In this document: positions 22,955 through 33,481 of the stretch, one piece after another
Position numbering within the stretch: position 1 is the stretch's first letter
Layout: each line of letters begins with the position of its first letter
Origin: Trujillonella endophytica
GTDB lineage: Bacteria > Actinomycetota > Actinomycetes > Mycobacteriales > Geodermatophilaceae
Reading direction: 5' to 3'
DNA: 64,000 nucleotides
Assembly: GCF_019799905.1 (NCBI RefSeq)
Contig: NZ_JABGCI010000001.1
Location: 1,302,001 to 1,366,000, forward strand
Notes under the pieces: generated by a model
Told to the model about the DNA's origin: nothing
Database searches by the model: none
Seen by the model: only the letters and a program-made list of their open reading frames with translations
Made by a program: the position numbers and the translations under genes

Positions 22955-23320
22955 TCAGCCGGCCCGGTCGGCGGCGACCGGCGCGCCGGGAGCGTCGGCG
23001 AGGTCGCCGGCACCGGGGGCCGCGCCGGTGCGGCGGCGCAGCACCAGGGTCAGCCCACCGGCGAGCGCCAGGGTCACCGCGACCCCGATGACGCCGGCCA
23101 GGCCACCGGACAGCCGCCCGTCGTCCACGCCGTCGACGGCGTAGTCGGCGAGCGGGGAGCCGGCGGTGGCGCTGTCCTCGGCGGTGGAGCCGAAGCCCTC
23201 CTCCTCGGCCGACCACTCCAGGCCGTCGGGGGACGAGGAGGCGTAGTAGCTGCCGACGCCGGCGATCAGCAGGGCCAGCAGCAGGCCGGCGACCAGGAAG
23301 CCGCGGTTGCGGCGGCTCAC
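22955..23320 (-). CDS. CbiN-like PDGLE-domain membrane subunit
   Basis: This is a 121-residue protein with two membrane segments (residues about 6-27 and 83-105) joined by an extracytoplasmic loop. It contains the motif SPDGLEWSAEEEGF near residues 30-43, which marks the PDGLE/CbiN-type small subunit of metal ECF transporters and is thought to help load the metal into CbiM. The loop is acidic and Ser/Ala-rich. It overlaps the CbiM stop by four bases and precedes cbiQ. A name such as cbiN or nikN would depend on the transported ion. Confidence 0.88.
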   Translation of the reverse strand: MSRRNRGFLVAGLLLALLIAGVGSYYASSSPDGLEWSAEEEGFGSTAEDSATAGSPLADYAVDGVDDGRLSGGLAGVIGVAVTLALAGGLTLVLRRRTGAAPGAGDLADAPGAPVAADRAG

Positions 23321-24024
23321 CGGGCACCCCCGGCGGCCGGCGCAGTCAGCGGCCGCGGCGCGAGGTCGGACGGGCGGCGCAGGTGCGCGGCCCCGTGCAC
23401 CAGGTCGGGCCGGACGGTGAGGACGGCGCTGAGCACGGCGACGGTGATCGCCGCCTCGCCCAGGCCGATGAGCAGGTGGATGCCGCCCATCGTCGCGGCG
23501 ACCGCGCCCAGGGAGACGTCGGCGACCCCGCCCACGGCGAACAGGCCGACGAAGGCCAGCGCGGCCGCCGGGACCGAGAGGAACGCCCCGACGCCCGCGC
23601 CCGCCAGCACGCCGGTGCGGGTGCGCGGCAGCAGCCGGACGAGGAGCCGGGAGACGCCGTAGCCCAGTGCCACCGCGACCAGCCCCATGAGCGTGATGTT
23701 GGTGCCGAGCGCGGTGAGCCCGCCGTCGGCGAACAGCACCGCCTGCACCACCAGGACGACGGTCATGCAGAGCACCGCCGTCCAGGGCCCGACGAGGACC
23801 GCGGTCAGGGCGCCGCCGATGAGGTGCCCGCTGGTGCCGGCGCCGACGGGGAAGTTCATCATCTGGACCGCGAAGACGAAGGCCGCCGTCAGCCCGGCCA
23901 GGGGAGCGGTGCGCTCGTCGAGCTCGCGGCGTGCGCCGCGCAGGGCGAGGGCGACGGTGCCGGCGGCCACCAGGCCCGTGGCCACGGACGTCGGGGCGTC
24001 GAGGAAGCCGTCCGGGACGTGCAC
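23317..24024 (-). CDS. cbiM: Cobalt/nickel ECF transporter substrate-binding subunit
   Basis: This is the 235-residue metal-binding membrane subunit. The start chosen is GTG at 24024, giving MHVPDGFLD. In this family His2 and the N-terminal amine bind the metal ion, so the N-terminus must be exact; an open frame upstream (to 24096) would bury it. GGAGG lies six bases before this GTG. MMNFPVGAGTSGHLIGG carries the conserved His residues near 60-75, and five to six membrane segments follow. It leads the operon cbiM, cbiN-like, cbiQ, cbiO. A metal-regulator-like operator lies about 55-80 bases upstream. No cobalamin riboswitch was found. Confidence 0.94.
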   Translation of the reverse strand: MHVPDGFLDAPTSVATGLVAAGTVALALRGARRELDERTAPLAGLTAAFVFAVQMMNFPVGAGTSGHLIGGALTAVLVGPWTAVLCMTVVLVVQAVLFADGGLTALGTNITLMGLVAVALGYGVSRLLVRLLPRTRTGVLAGAGVGAFLSVPAAALAFVGLFAVGGVADVSLGAVAATMGGIHLLIGLGEAAITVAVLSAVLTVRPDLVHGAAHLRRPSDLAPRPLTAPAAGGAR

Positions 24025-24079
24025 GCTGCCTCCGCTGGGGACGAGGTGGGCGGAGCCGAGCGGCCCCCCGGCGAGCTTA

Positions 24080-24103
24080 TTGCATGCGGTTCGCAACTGC
24101 GAA
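24080..24103. promoter_or_regulatory. Candidate metal-regulator operator ahead of cbiM
   Basis: Two overlapping inverted repeats are visible: TTGCATGCGGTTCGCAA (24080-24096), which fits the TTGCnn-N5-nnGCAA spacing of the nickel repressor Nur of Streptomyces, and TTCGCAACTGCGAA (24090-24103), a 6-base perfect repeat around AC. They are 56-79 bases before the cbiM start. A Fur-family repressor is the most likely binder; which metal is an inference. Confidence 0.55.
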
Positions 24104-24156
24104 GCCGTCGCATCAGAGCGGGAGCCGGGTGCAGCGGGTCACCCACCGGGGTGGTC

Positions 24157-24237
24157 GCAACAGGGGCGAAACACGATGCCGGGACACGCGGACGGGAGTT
24201 CACCGTCCGGAAACAGTCGCGTGCCGCCCGGCGAAAC
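24157..24237 (+). promoter_or_regulatory. GlnR-like box array ahead of amtB
   Basis: GAAAC boxes occur at 24168-24172, 24210-24214 and 24233-24237. GCAAC and TTCAC lie exactly six bases before the first two. This fits the alternating GTnAC-n6-GAAAC pattern bound by the nitrogen regulator GlnR, with half-sites spaced by about one to two helix turns. The array is 130-210 bases before the amtB start. The rest of the 24025-24369 spacer holds the cbiM operator and no gene. Confidence 0.55.
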
Positions 24238-24369
24238 AGGAGCCCGGCACCGTGACGCCCACGGTCGCTCCCAGGGACGGGAGCCGTACCTCCCGAAGAC
24301 CCCCGGGGTGTCCTCGCTCCCCGGGTCCTCCCTGTGGCACCGCCACACCGACAACCTCAGGAGGTTGCC

Positions 24370-26057
<1,688 letters not shown>

Positions 26058-26070
26058 GGCCACCGCACGG

Positions 26071-26114
26071 ACGTCGGCCGGGGCGGCGGGGCGACCCGCT
26101 TCCCCGGCCGACGT
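26071..26114 (+). terminator. Hairpin between glnB and glnD
   Basis: The stem ACGTCGGCCGGGG with CCCCGGCCGACGT is a perfect 13-base inverted repeat around an 18-base loop. It probably lowers transcription from amtB-glnB into glnD, so that glnD is made in smaller amounts. Confidence 0.75.
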
Positions 26115-26187
26115 GTTCCCCGGCGCCCTCGCGGCGCCTCGTCCCGGCCCCCTCTGCGGGAGCCGATGCCCTTCCGATGGGGGAGAC

Positions 26188-28596
26188 GTGCTGGACACCG
26201 ACTCGCTTCCCGCGCTGTCGCGGAGCCAGCGGCTGCAGGCCCTCGACGGCTGGCTGGCCGGCCTGCTCGACGCCGCGGTCGCGGGTACGCCGCCGCCGGC
26301 CCCGCGCCGCGGCGCCGCCACCCCGCGCTCCGGCACCGAGGGCCTGGCGCTGGTCGCGGTCGGCAGCCTGGGCCGGCGGGAGCCCCCGCCGCACGGCGAC
26401 CTGGACCTGGTGCTCGTGCACGACGGCCGTCCCGAGATCGCCGCCCTGGCCGACGCGGTCTGGTACCCGGTGTGGGACGCCGGCCTGCGGCTGGACCACT
26501 CGGTGCGGTCCATCTCCGAGGCCGTCGCCGTCGCCTCGACCGACGTCAAGGCCGGCCTCGGTCTGCTCGACGCCCGGCTGGTGGCCGGCGACGCCGACCT
26601 GGCCGCCCGACTGCGCACCGCCAGCCTCGGCAGCTGGCGCCAGTCGGCCTCCCGCCTGCTGCCCCAGCTGCGCGACCTGCGCCGCGAGCGGGCGCGCAAG
26701 CTCGGGGAGCTGGCCTTCATCCTCGAGCCGGACCTGAAGGAGGCCTACGGCGGGCTGCGCGAGGGGCAGGTGCTGCGCGCGGTCGCCGCCGCCCAGCTGG
26801 CCGACGAGCCCTCCCCCGAGGCCGAGGAGGCCTACGCCTTCCTGCTCGACGTCCGCGACGAGCTCCGCCGCCGGTCGGGCCGCCCCACCGACGTGCTCGT
26901 CCGCCAGGAGCAGCGGCCCGTCGCGGCCGCGCTGGGACTGGCCGACGAGGACGCCCTGCTGCGTCAGGTCAGCCTGGCCGGCCGGCGGCTGGCCTTCGTG
27001 GCCGACGAGACGTGGCGGCGGGTGGAGGCGGCCCTGGTCCGCCGTCCGCGGGCGCGCTACCGCCGGGTCAACCGCGAGCCGCTCGCCGAGGGCGTCGTCC
27101 GCCAGGGGGACGAGGTCGTGCTCGCCCGGGACGCCCGGCCCGCCGCCGACCCCGGCCTGGTGCTGCGCGGCGCGGCCGCGGCCGCCCGCGCCGACCTGCT
27201 GCTCTCGCCGTACACGCTCAAGGTGCTGGCCGTGCACAGCCCGCCGGTGCCCGAGCCGTGGCCGGCGGAGGTCCGCTGGTCGTTCCTGCGGCTGCTGGCC
27301 AGCGGCCGCAGCGCGGTGCCGGTGATCGAGCAGCTGGACCAGGAGGGGCTGCTCGCCCGGCTGATGCCGGAGTGGGACCGCGTCCGGTCGCTGCCGCAGC
27401 GGCACCCGTGGCACCGCTTCACCGTCGACCGGCACCTCGTCGAGGCCGCGGCCGCCGCGGCGGAGCTGACCCGCGACGTCGACCGGCCCGACCTGCTGCT
27501 CGTCGGCGCGCTGCTGCACGACATCGGGAAGGGCTGGCCCGGTGACCACAGCGTCGTCGGCGAGCCGATCGGTGCGGAGATGGCCACCCGGATGGGGTTC
27601 ACGCCCCCGGATGTCGCCACCCTGGCCGCGATGGTCCGGCACCACCTGCTGCTGCCCGACACCGCCACCCGCCGCGACATCGACGACCCGGCCACCATCT
27701 CGCGGGTCAGCGAGACCCTGGGCGGCGACCCCGCGCTGCTGCAGCTCCTGCACGCCCTCGCCCAGGCCGACGGAGCGGCCACGAGCGCCTCGGCCTGGTC
27801 GCCGTGGAAGGCGCACCTGGTGGCCGCGCTCGTCGCCCGCGTGCAGGCCCACATGGGCACCCTGCGCGGCACCGACGGCATGCCCGACCCGGAGCCGGTG
27901 CTGCACCCGACCCAGCCGCAGGTCACGGCGGCGGCGTCGGAGGCGGCCGGTGCGGCGGACGCCGCGGCCGCGGTCACGGTCGGCATCGAGGACGTCGCCG
28001 ACGGCCAGCAGATCACCGTCGGCGCCCCCGACCGGCCCGGCCTGTTCAGCGTCCTCGCCGGCGTCATGGCACTCAACCAGCTCGACGTCCGCGCGGCGAA
28101 GGTGAACGTGCTCGACGGCCGGGCGACGGCGGTCTTCGCCGTGCGGCCGCGGTTCGGCCGGGCGCCCGTGGCGACGATCCTGGCCGACGCCGTCCGTGCC
28201 GCCCTCGAGGGCACGTTGCCGCTGGCCGAGCGGCTGAGGCAGCGGGAGGCCGACTACCGCCAGGACGCCTCCCGGGCGGCGCCGCCGCGGATCTCGTGGC
28301 ACGACTCGGAGGCCAGCGGGGACTCCACCAGCATCGTCGAGGTGCGCGCCGGTGACCGTGCGGGCCTGCTGCACCGGCTCACCGCCGCGCTGGCCGGCGA
28401 GGGTCTCGACGTCACGTCCGCCCGCGTCGAGACCCTCGGTGCCGACGCCGCGGACTACTTCTACGTGTGCAACTCCACACGGGAGCCGATCGACGCCGCC
28501 CAGCGGTCCCGGGTGGAGGCCGCCCTGGTCAGCGCGACGCGGGGGGCGCCGGAGCCGGTGGCCGGCGGACGGGGGAGCGGGGACACGCCGGGCTGA
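26188..28596 (+). CDS. glnD: PII nucleotidyltransferase GlnD
   Basis: GlnD modifies and demodifies PII according to glutamine. The 802-residue protein has the nucleotidyltransferase motif VGSLGRREPPPHGDLDLVL near 57-75, a helical middle, the HD-domain ALLHDIGKGWPGDHS near 440-454 for demodification, then two ACT domains (ITVGAPDRPGLFSVLAG near 606 and VEVRAGDRAGLLHRL near 717) that bind glutamine. Start GTG at 26188, five bases behind GGGGGAG. In the motif, Gly replaces the common Ser before Asp-Leu-Asp, as seen in some actinobacteria. It follows amtB and glnB as in other actinobacteria. Confidence 0.95.
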   Translation: MLDTDSLPALSRSQRLQALDGWLAGLLDAAVAGTPPPAPRRGAATPRSGTEGLALVAVGSLGRREPPPHGDLDLVLVHDGRPEIAALADAVWYPVWDAGLRLDHSVRSISEAVAVASTDVKAGLGLLDARLVAGDADLAARLRTASLGSWRQSASRLLPQLRDLRRERARKLGELAFILEPDLKEAYGGLREGQVLRAVAAAQLADEPSPEAEEAYAFLLDVRDELRRRSGRPTDVLVRQEQRPVAAALGLADEDALLRQVSLAGRRLAFVADETWRRVEAALVRRPRARYRRVNREPLAEGVVRQGDEVVLARDARPAADPGLVLRGAAAAARADLLLSPYTLKVLAVHSPPVPEPWPAEVRWSFLRLLASGRSAVPVIEQLDQEGLLARLMPEWDRVRSLPQRHPWHRFTVDRHLVEAAAAAAELTRDVDRPDLLLVGALLHDIGKGWPGDHSVVGEPIGAEMATRMGFTPPDVATLAAMVRHHLLLPDTATRRDIDDPATISRVSETLGGDPALLQLLHALAQADGAATSASAWSPWKAHLVAALVARVQAHMGTLRGTDGMPDPEPVLHPTQPQVTAAASEAAGAADAAAAVTVGIEDVADGQQITVGAPDRPGLFSVLAGVMALNQLDVRAAKVNVLDGRATAVFAVRPRFGRAPVATILADAVRAALEGTLPLAERLRQREADYRQDASRAAPPRISWHDSEASGDSTSIVEVRAGDRAGLLHRLTAALAGEGLDVTSARVETLGADAADYFYVCNSTREPIDAAQRSRVEAALVSATRGAPEPVAGGRGSGDTPG

Positions 28597-28679
28597 GGTC
28601 CCCGGTCCTGTCACCGGCGCGTGTTCTCCTCGCAGGCAGTGGGACGGAACGGTCCCGTCTGGTCCGAGAGGAGTGCCGC

Positions 28680-28886
28680 GTGTCCGCGTTCCGAGACCTG
28701 CAGAGCCGCGAGTGGCCCTGCCCCGACTGTGGCGACGCCCGGGAGTTCGTGCAGCCGCCGTGCGCCGACGGGCACACCGACGACGGCGGCGAGTGCCCCG
28801 AGTTCGTCTGCACCGACTGCGGCACCGCCCTGTTCGCCGGCCCGACCCCGGTCGCCGCGGCAATGGCCGCCCGCCGGGCCGCCTGA
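28680..28886 (+). CDS. Small Cys-rich conserved protein
   Basis: This is a 68-residue protein with six cysteines: C14 and C17 (CPDC), C28, C39, C44 and C47 (CTDC). It looks like a zinc ribbon. It starts MSAFRDLQSREW and has an Ala-rich tail (PVAAAMAARRAA). The GTG start at 28680 has AGAGGAG six bases upstream. I know no function; ribbon proteins of this size bind RNA, RNA polymerase or act as domain partners. It stands alone between glnD and ffh and is followed by palindromic element copy 3. Confidence 0.75.
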   Translation: MSAFRDLQSREWPCPDCGDAREFVQPPCADGHTDDGGECPEFVCTDCGTALFAGPTPVAAAMAARRAA

Positions 28887-28889
28887 GTA

Positions 28890-28946
28890 GGGACCACCCT
28901 TCCCCCCACGCCTCGCACGCTCGGCGCGGGCCCCTGAAGGGCGGCC
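28890..28946 (+). repeat. Dispersed stop-adjacent palindromic element, copy 3
   Basis: The copy begins GGGACCACCCTTCC, three bases behind the stop of the small Cys-rich gene, and ends GAAGGGCGGCC. The arms differ from copy 1 but still pair (CCACCCTTC with GAAGGGCGG), with TCGCACGCTCG in the centre. It is the most diverged copy and lacks the leading GAA. Confidence 0.8.
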
Positions 28947-29014
28947 GGGGGCCGATACCCTTGGGGCAGGAGGCGCGGCGAGCCCGCGCCCGCGACTCTC
29001 CCTGAGGACGGCTT

Positions 29015-30604
29015 GTGTTCGAGACCCTCTCCGACCGCCTCGACAAGGTCTTCACCGGCCTGCGCGGCAAGGGCCGGCTGACCGACGCCGACATCGACGC
29101 CACCGCGCGCGAGATCCGCATCGCGCTACTGGAGGCCGACGTCGCGCTGCCGGTGGTGCGCACCTTCATCAACGCGGTCAAGGAGCGGGCCCGCGGGTCC
29201 GAGGTCTCCCAGGCCCTCAACCCCGCCCAGCAGGTCATCAAGATCGTCAACGAGGAGCTCGTCCAGGTCCTCGGTGGCGAGACCCGGCGGCTGCGCTACG
29301 CCAAGACCTCGCCCACGGTGATCATGCTCGCCGGTCTCCAGGGCGCCGGTAAGACGACGCTGGCCGGCAAGCTCGGCAAGTGGCTGAAGAGCCAGGGCCA
29401 CACGCCGCTGCTCGTCGCCGCGGACCTGCAGCGGCCCAACGCCGTCAACCAGCTCGCCATCGTGGCCGGCCAGGCGGGGGTCGACGTCTACGCACCCGAG
29501 CCGGGCAACGGCGTCGGCGATCCGATCAAGGTCGCCGCGGACTCGATCGACCACGCCCGCCGCACCATGCACGACGTCGTCGTCGTCGACACCGCCGGCC
29601 GGCTGGGCATCGACGCCGAGATGATGGCGCAGGCCGCCGGCATCCGGGACGTCGTCCACCCCGACGAGACGCTCTTCGTCGTCGACGCGATGATCGGCCA
29701 GGACGCGGTGACCACCGCGGAGGCCTTCCGCGACGGCGTCGGCTTCAGCGGTGTCGTGCTGACCAAGCTCGACGGCGACGCCCGCGGTGGCGCGGCGCTG
29801 TCGGTGCGGTACGTGACCGGCCAGCCGATCATGTTCGCCTCCACCGGCGAGAAGCTCACCGACTTCGACGTCTTCCACCCCGAGCGGATGGCCTCGCGCA
29901 TCCTCGGGATGGGCGACGTCCTCACGCTCATCGAGCAGGCCGAGCAGGCGTTCGACGCCGACCAGGCCGAGCGGATGGCCGGCAAGCTCGCGTCGCGCGA
30001 GGGCTTCACGCTCGAGGACTTCCTCGAGCAGATGATGGCGATCCGCAAGATGGGCCCCATCGCGAACCTGCTCGGCATGCTGCCCGGCGCGGGTCAGATG
30101 AAGGAGCAGCTCAAGCAGATCGACGACCGCGACCTGGACCGGACCGCGGCGATCATCCGCTCGATGACGCCCGAGGAGCGGGTCAACTCCAAGATCATCA
30201 ACGCGTCGCGACGGGTCCGCATCGCCAACGGCTCCGGGGTCAGCGTCACCGACGTCAACCAGCTGCTGGAGCGGTTCGTCCAAGCCCAGAAGATGATGGG
30301 CCAGATGGCCGGCAGCATGGGCATGCCGGGCATGGGGCCGATGTCGAAGAAGGCCCGCGGGCGGCAGATGCAGGCGCAGTCCAAGAAGGGCAAGGGGAAG
30401 AAGGGCAAGGGCGGCGCGGTCAGGAAGGGGGCCCCCGCCCGCCGGCCGATGGGTGCCCCGGGCCTGCCGCCGGGTGCTGGCTTCCCCGGTGGCGCCGGGC
30501 TCCCCGGTGGGATGCCGGGTGGGATGCCCAGCCTGCCGCCCGGTCAGGGCATGCCCGACCTGACCAAGCTGAACTTCGACCAGTTCAAGGACGGCGGGCG
30601 CTGA
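29015..30604 (+). CDS. ffh: Signal recognition particle protein Ffh
   Basis: Ffh binds signal sequences and 4.5S RNA, then docks on FtsY. The 529-residue protein has an N domain, G1 LAGLQGAGKTTLAGKLGKW near 105-123, DLQRPNAVNQL, DTAGRLGIDAEMM near 191-203, TKLDGDARGGAALS, and an M domain with Met-rich helices (EQMMAIRKMGPIANLLGMLP and QKMMGQMAGSMGMPGMGP). The tail is unusually long, with Lys-rich and Gly/Pro/Met repeats (GMPGGMPSLPPGQGMPDL). GTG start at 29015; a TTG two bases earlier is out of frame. Its last base pair overlaps the next gene's probable CTG start. Confidence 0.97.
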   Translation: MFETLSDRLDKVFTGLRGKGRLTDADIDATAREIRIALLEADVALPVVRTFINAVKERARGSEVSQALNPAQQVIKIVNEELVQVLGGETRRLRYAKTSPTVIMLAGLQGAGKTTLAGKLGKWLKSQGHTPLLVAADLQRPNAVNQLAIVAGQAGVDVYAPEPGNGVGDPIKVAADSIDHARRTMHDVVVVDTAGRLGIDAEMMAQAAGIRDVVHPDETLFVVDAMIGQDAVTTAEAFRDGVGFSGVVLTKLDGDARGGAALSVRYVTGQPIMFASTGEKLTDFDVFHPERMASRILGMGDVLTLIEQAEQAFDADQAERMAGKLASREGFTLEDFLEQMMAIRKMGPIANLLGMLPGAGQMKEQLKQIDDRDLDRTAAIIRSMTPEERVNSKIINASRRVRIANGSGVSVTDVNQLLERFVQAQKMMGQMAGSMGMPGMGPMSKKARGRQMQAQSKKGKGKKGKGGAVRKGAPARRPMGAPGLPPGAGFPGGAGLPGGMPGGMPSLPPGQGMPDLTKLNFDQFKDGGR

Positions 30605-31686
30605 CCGCGCCGACGCTGCACATCGCGGGGGTCGTCCTCCCCGAGGGCGAGCACCGCGACCTGTGGGTCCGCGACGGCCGCATCTCGACGGAGCCGGTGC
30701 CCGGCGCGGAGACGGTCTCCCGCGGCGGCTTCGTGCTCCCCGGGCTCGTCGACGCCCACTGCCACGTCGGCATCGGCCGCGGCGGCGGGCTCGTCGAGAG
30801 CCTGGACGGGCTGCGCGAGCAGGCGCTGGCCGAGCGGGCCGCCGGCGTGCTGGCGCTGCGGGACTGCGGCTCGCCGGTCGACACCCGCGCCCTGGACGAC
30901 GAGCCGGACCTGCCGCGGATCATCCGGGCCGGCCGGCACCTGGCCCGCACGCGCCGCTACCTGCCCGGGCTGGGCATCGAGCTCGAACCGGAGGACCTGG
31001 TCGCCGAGGTGCGCGTGCAGGCCCGCCGCGGCGACGGCTGGGTGAAGCTCATCGGCGACTGGATCGACCGCTCGGTGGGCGACCTCGCGCCCGAGTGGCC
31101 CGCGGACGTCGTCGCCGCCGCGATCGCGGCCGCCCACGAGGAGGGCGCCCGGGTCACCGCGCACACCTTCGGCACCGACGCCCTGCCCGACCTGATCCGC
31201 GCCGGCATCGACTGCGTCGAGCACGGCACGGGGCTGACCGAGGAGCTGGTCGGCGAGATGGCCGCGCGCGGCACCGCCGTCGTCCCGACGCTGGTCAACG
31301 TCGAGAACTTCCCGGGGTTCGCCGAGGCGGGGGAGGAGCGGTTCCCGGGGTACGCGAGCACGATGCGGCGGCTGTACGCGCAGTCCGGCGCCGTCGTCCG
31401 GGCGGCGTACGAGGCCGGCGTCCCGGTGTTCGCCGGCACCGACGCCGGCGGGAGCATCGACCACGGCCGGGTGGCCGACGAGATCCGCGCGCTGGCGGCC
31501 GCCGGACTGCCCGCCGAGGCGGCGCTGGCCGCGGGCTCCTGGGCCGCCCGCACCTGGCTGGGCCTGCCGAACGTCACCGACGGCGCGCCGGCGGACCTGG
31601 TCGTCTACGACGCCGACCCGCGCGCCGACCTCGACGTCCTGGCCCGCCCGGCGCTCACCGTCCTGCGGGGCCGGGTGTACCGGTAG
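30601..31686 (+). CDS. Amidohydrolase-family protein, probable CTG start
   Basis: This 361-residue metal-dependent hydrolase has [15 protein letters not shown] near 48-62 with the two metal-binding His, a Lys in [12 protein letters not shown] near 148, AHTFG, CVEHGTG near 207, and the Asp of [13 protein letters not shown] near 277-289. This fits imidazolonepropionase/prolidase-like amidohydrolases; substrate unknown. The frame has no ATG, GTG or TTG at its 5' end: the first useful codon is CTG at 30601, overlapping the ffh stop as CTGA, with AAGGA nine bases upstream. A GTG 30 codons later would remove the first beta-strands. In M. tuberculosis the same family (Rv2915c) lies beside ffh. Confidence 0.87.
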   Translation: MTAPTLHIAGVVLPEGEHRDLWVRDGRISTEPVPGAETVSRGGFVLPGLVDAHCHVGIGRGGGLVESLDGLREQALAERAAGVLALRDCGSPVDTRALDDEPDLPRIIRAGRHLARTRRYLPGLGIELEPEDLVAEVRVQARRGDGWVKLIGDWIDRSVGDLAPEWPADVVAAAIAAAHEEGARVTAHTFGTDALPDLIRAGIDCVEHGTGLTEELVGEMAARGTAVVPTLVNVENFPGFAEAGEERFPGYASTMRRLYAQSGAVVRAAYEAGVPVFAGTDAGGSIDHGRVADEIRALAAAGLPAEAALAAGSWAARTWLGLPNVTDGAPADLVVYDADPRADLDVLARPALTVLRGRVYR

Positions 31687-31732
31687 GAAACCGGGGGGCG
31701 GCACCGCGGAGCCGCCTGGGAGGATCTGCGCC

Positions 31733-33481
31733 GTGCTCCTCCGGATGTCCTCCCTGTTCCTGCGCACCCTCCGTGACGACCCGGCCGACGCCGAGGTGCC
31801 CAGCCACCGGCTCCTCGTGCGCGGCGGCTACATCCGGCGGGCGGCGCCGGGCGGCTTCACCTGGCTGCCGCTGGGCTACCGGGTGTTCCGCAACGTGGAG
31901 CGCGTCGTCCGCGAGGAGATGGACCGGATGGGCGCGCAGGAGGTGCACTTCCCGGCGCTGCTCCCGCGGGAGCCCTACGAGGCGACCAACCGGTGGACCG
32001 AGTACGGCCCCAACCTGTTCCGGCTGCAGGACCGCCGGGGCAACGACTTCCTGCTCGGCCCCACGCACGAGGAGATGTTCACGCTCCTGGTGAAGGACCT
32101 GTACTCGTCGTACAAGGACCTGCCGCTGTCGCTGTACCAGATCCAGACCAAGTACCGGGACGAGGCGCGGCCGCGCGCGGGGCTGTTCCGCGGGCGCGAG
32201 TTCACGATGAAGGACAGCTACTCCTTCGACGTCGACGACGCCGGGCTGGACAAGAGCTACGCCGCCCACCGCGACGCCTACATCCGCATCTTCGACCGGC
32301 TCGGCCTCGACTACGTGATCGTCTCGGCGATGTCGGGCGCCATGGGCGGGTCCAGGAGCGAGGAGTTCCTGCACCCCACGGAGATCGGCGAGGACACCTT
32401 CGTCCGCTCCGCCGGCGGGTACGCGGCCAACGTCGAGGCCGTCACGACCGTCGTCCCCGACGCGATCCCGTTCGACGGGCTGCCCGCGGCGCACGTCGAG
32501 GACACCCCCGACACCCCGACCATCGAGACGCTCGTCGCCGTCGCGCGGGAGCTGTTCCCCGACGCCGGGTACACCGCCGCGTCGACGCTGAAGAACGTCG
32601 TCGTCACGCTCGTGCACCCCGACGGCACGCGGGAGCCGCTCGTCATCGGCATCCCCGGTGACCGCGAGGTCGACGCCAAGCGGCTGGAGGCGCAGGTCGC
32701 GCCGGCCGAGGTGGAGCCGTTCGCCGACTTCGAGAAGCACCCCGCGCTGGTCAAGGGCTACATCGGCCCGCAGGTGCTCGGCGCCGAGAGCGAGTCGGGC
32801 ATCCGCTACCTGGTCGACCCCCGCGTGGTGTCCGGCACCCGCTGGATCACCGGCGCCAACGAGGCCGGCAAGCACGTGTTCGACCTGGTCGCCGGCCGCG
32901 ACTTCACCTGGGACGGCGTCGTCGAGGCCGCCGAGGTGCTGGCCGGCGACCCGGCGCCCGACGGCTCCGGTCCGCTGGAGCTCGCCCGCGGCGTCGAGAT
33001 GGGCCACATCTTCCAGCTGGGCCGCAAGTACGCCGAGGCCCTCAACCTCGAGGTGCTCGACGAGAACGGCAAGCTCGTCACGGTCACGATGGGCTCGTAC
33101 GGCGTCGGCGTCTCCCGTGCGGTCGCCGCGATCGCCGAGTCGACCCATGACGAGCTCGGCCTGGCCTGGCCGCGCGAGATCGCCCCGGCCGACGTGCACC
33201 TGGTCGCCACCGGCAAGGACGCCGCCGTGTTCGAGGCCGCGGCCTCGCTGGCCGACGAGCTGGTCGCCCGCGGGCTGACCGTGCTCTACGACGACCGGCC
33301 GAAGGTCTCGCCCGGCGTGAAGTTCAAGGACGCCGAGCTGCTGGGCATGCCGACGATCGTCACCGTCGGTCGGGGTCTGGCCGAGGGCGTCATCGAGGTG
33401 CGCGACCGGGCGACCGGAGAGCGCCAGGAGGTCCCGGTGGCCGAGGCCGCCGACCGCGTGCTCGCCGCGGTCAGGGGCTGA
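31733..33481 (+). CDS. proS: Prolyl-tRNA synthetase, bacterial type
   Basis: This charges tRNA-Pro with proline. The 582-residue enzyme shows class II motifs: [20 protein letters not shown] at the start, [20 protein letters not shown] (motif 1), [21 protein letters not shown] split by Arg/Gly as the motif 2 loop, and [16 protein letters not shown] (motif 3). The editing domain at about 220-400 ([20 protein letters not shown] onward) is present, so mischarged alanine can be removed. The GTG at 31733 and the ATG five codons later are both possible starts; neither has a clear ribosome site. Its 3' end overlaps the VOC gene by 11 bases. Confidence 0.96.
   Translation: MLLRMSSLFLRTLRDDPADAEVPSHRLLVRGGYIRRAAPGGFTWLPLGYRVFRNVERVVREEMDRMGAQEVHFPALLPREPYEATNRWTEYGPNLFRLQDRRGNDFLLGPTHEEMFTLLVKDLYSSYKDLPLSLYQIQTKYRDEARPRAGLFRGREFTMKDSYSFDVDDAGLDKSYAAHRDAYIRIFDRLGLDYVIVSAMSGAMGGSRSEEFLHPTEIGEDTFVRSAGGYAANVEAVTTVVPDAIPFDGLPAAHVEDTPDTPTIETLVAVARELFPDAGYTAASTLKNVVVTLVHPDGTREPLVIGIPGDREVDAKRLEAQVAPAEVEPFADFEKHPALVKGYIGPQVLGAESESGIRYLVDPRVVSGTRWITGANEAGKHVFDLVAGRDFTWDGVVEAAEVLAGDPAPDGSGPLELARGVEMGHIFQLGRKYAEALNLEVLDENGKLVTVTMGSYGVGVSRAVAAIAESTHDELGLAWPREIAPADVHLVATGKDAAVFEAAASLADELVARGLTVLYDDRPKVSPGVKFKDAELLGMPTIVTVGRGLAEGVIEVRDRATGERQEVPVAEAADRVLAAVRG

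Noticed and set aside
24025-24096. Longer CbiM N-terminus starting at 24096
   Set aside because: It would hide the His2 metal ligand; the GTG at 24024 has a ribosome site and gives the family N-terminus.
24025-24369. Cobalamin or nickel/cobalt riboswitch ahead of cbiM
   Set aside because: I looked for the B12 box (GCCACTG) and for a compact multi-stem switch on the minus strand and saw neither.
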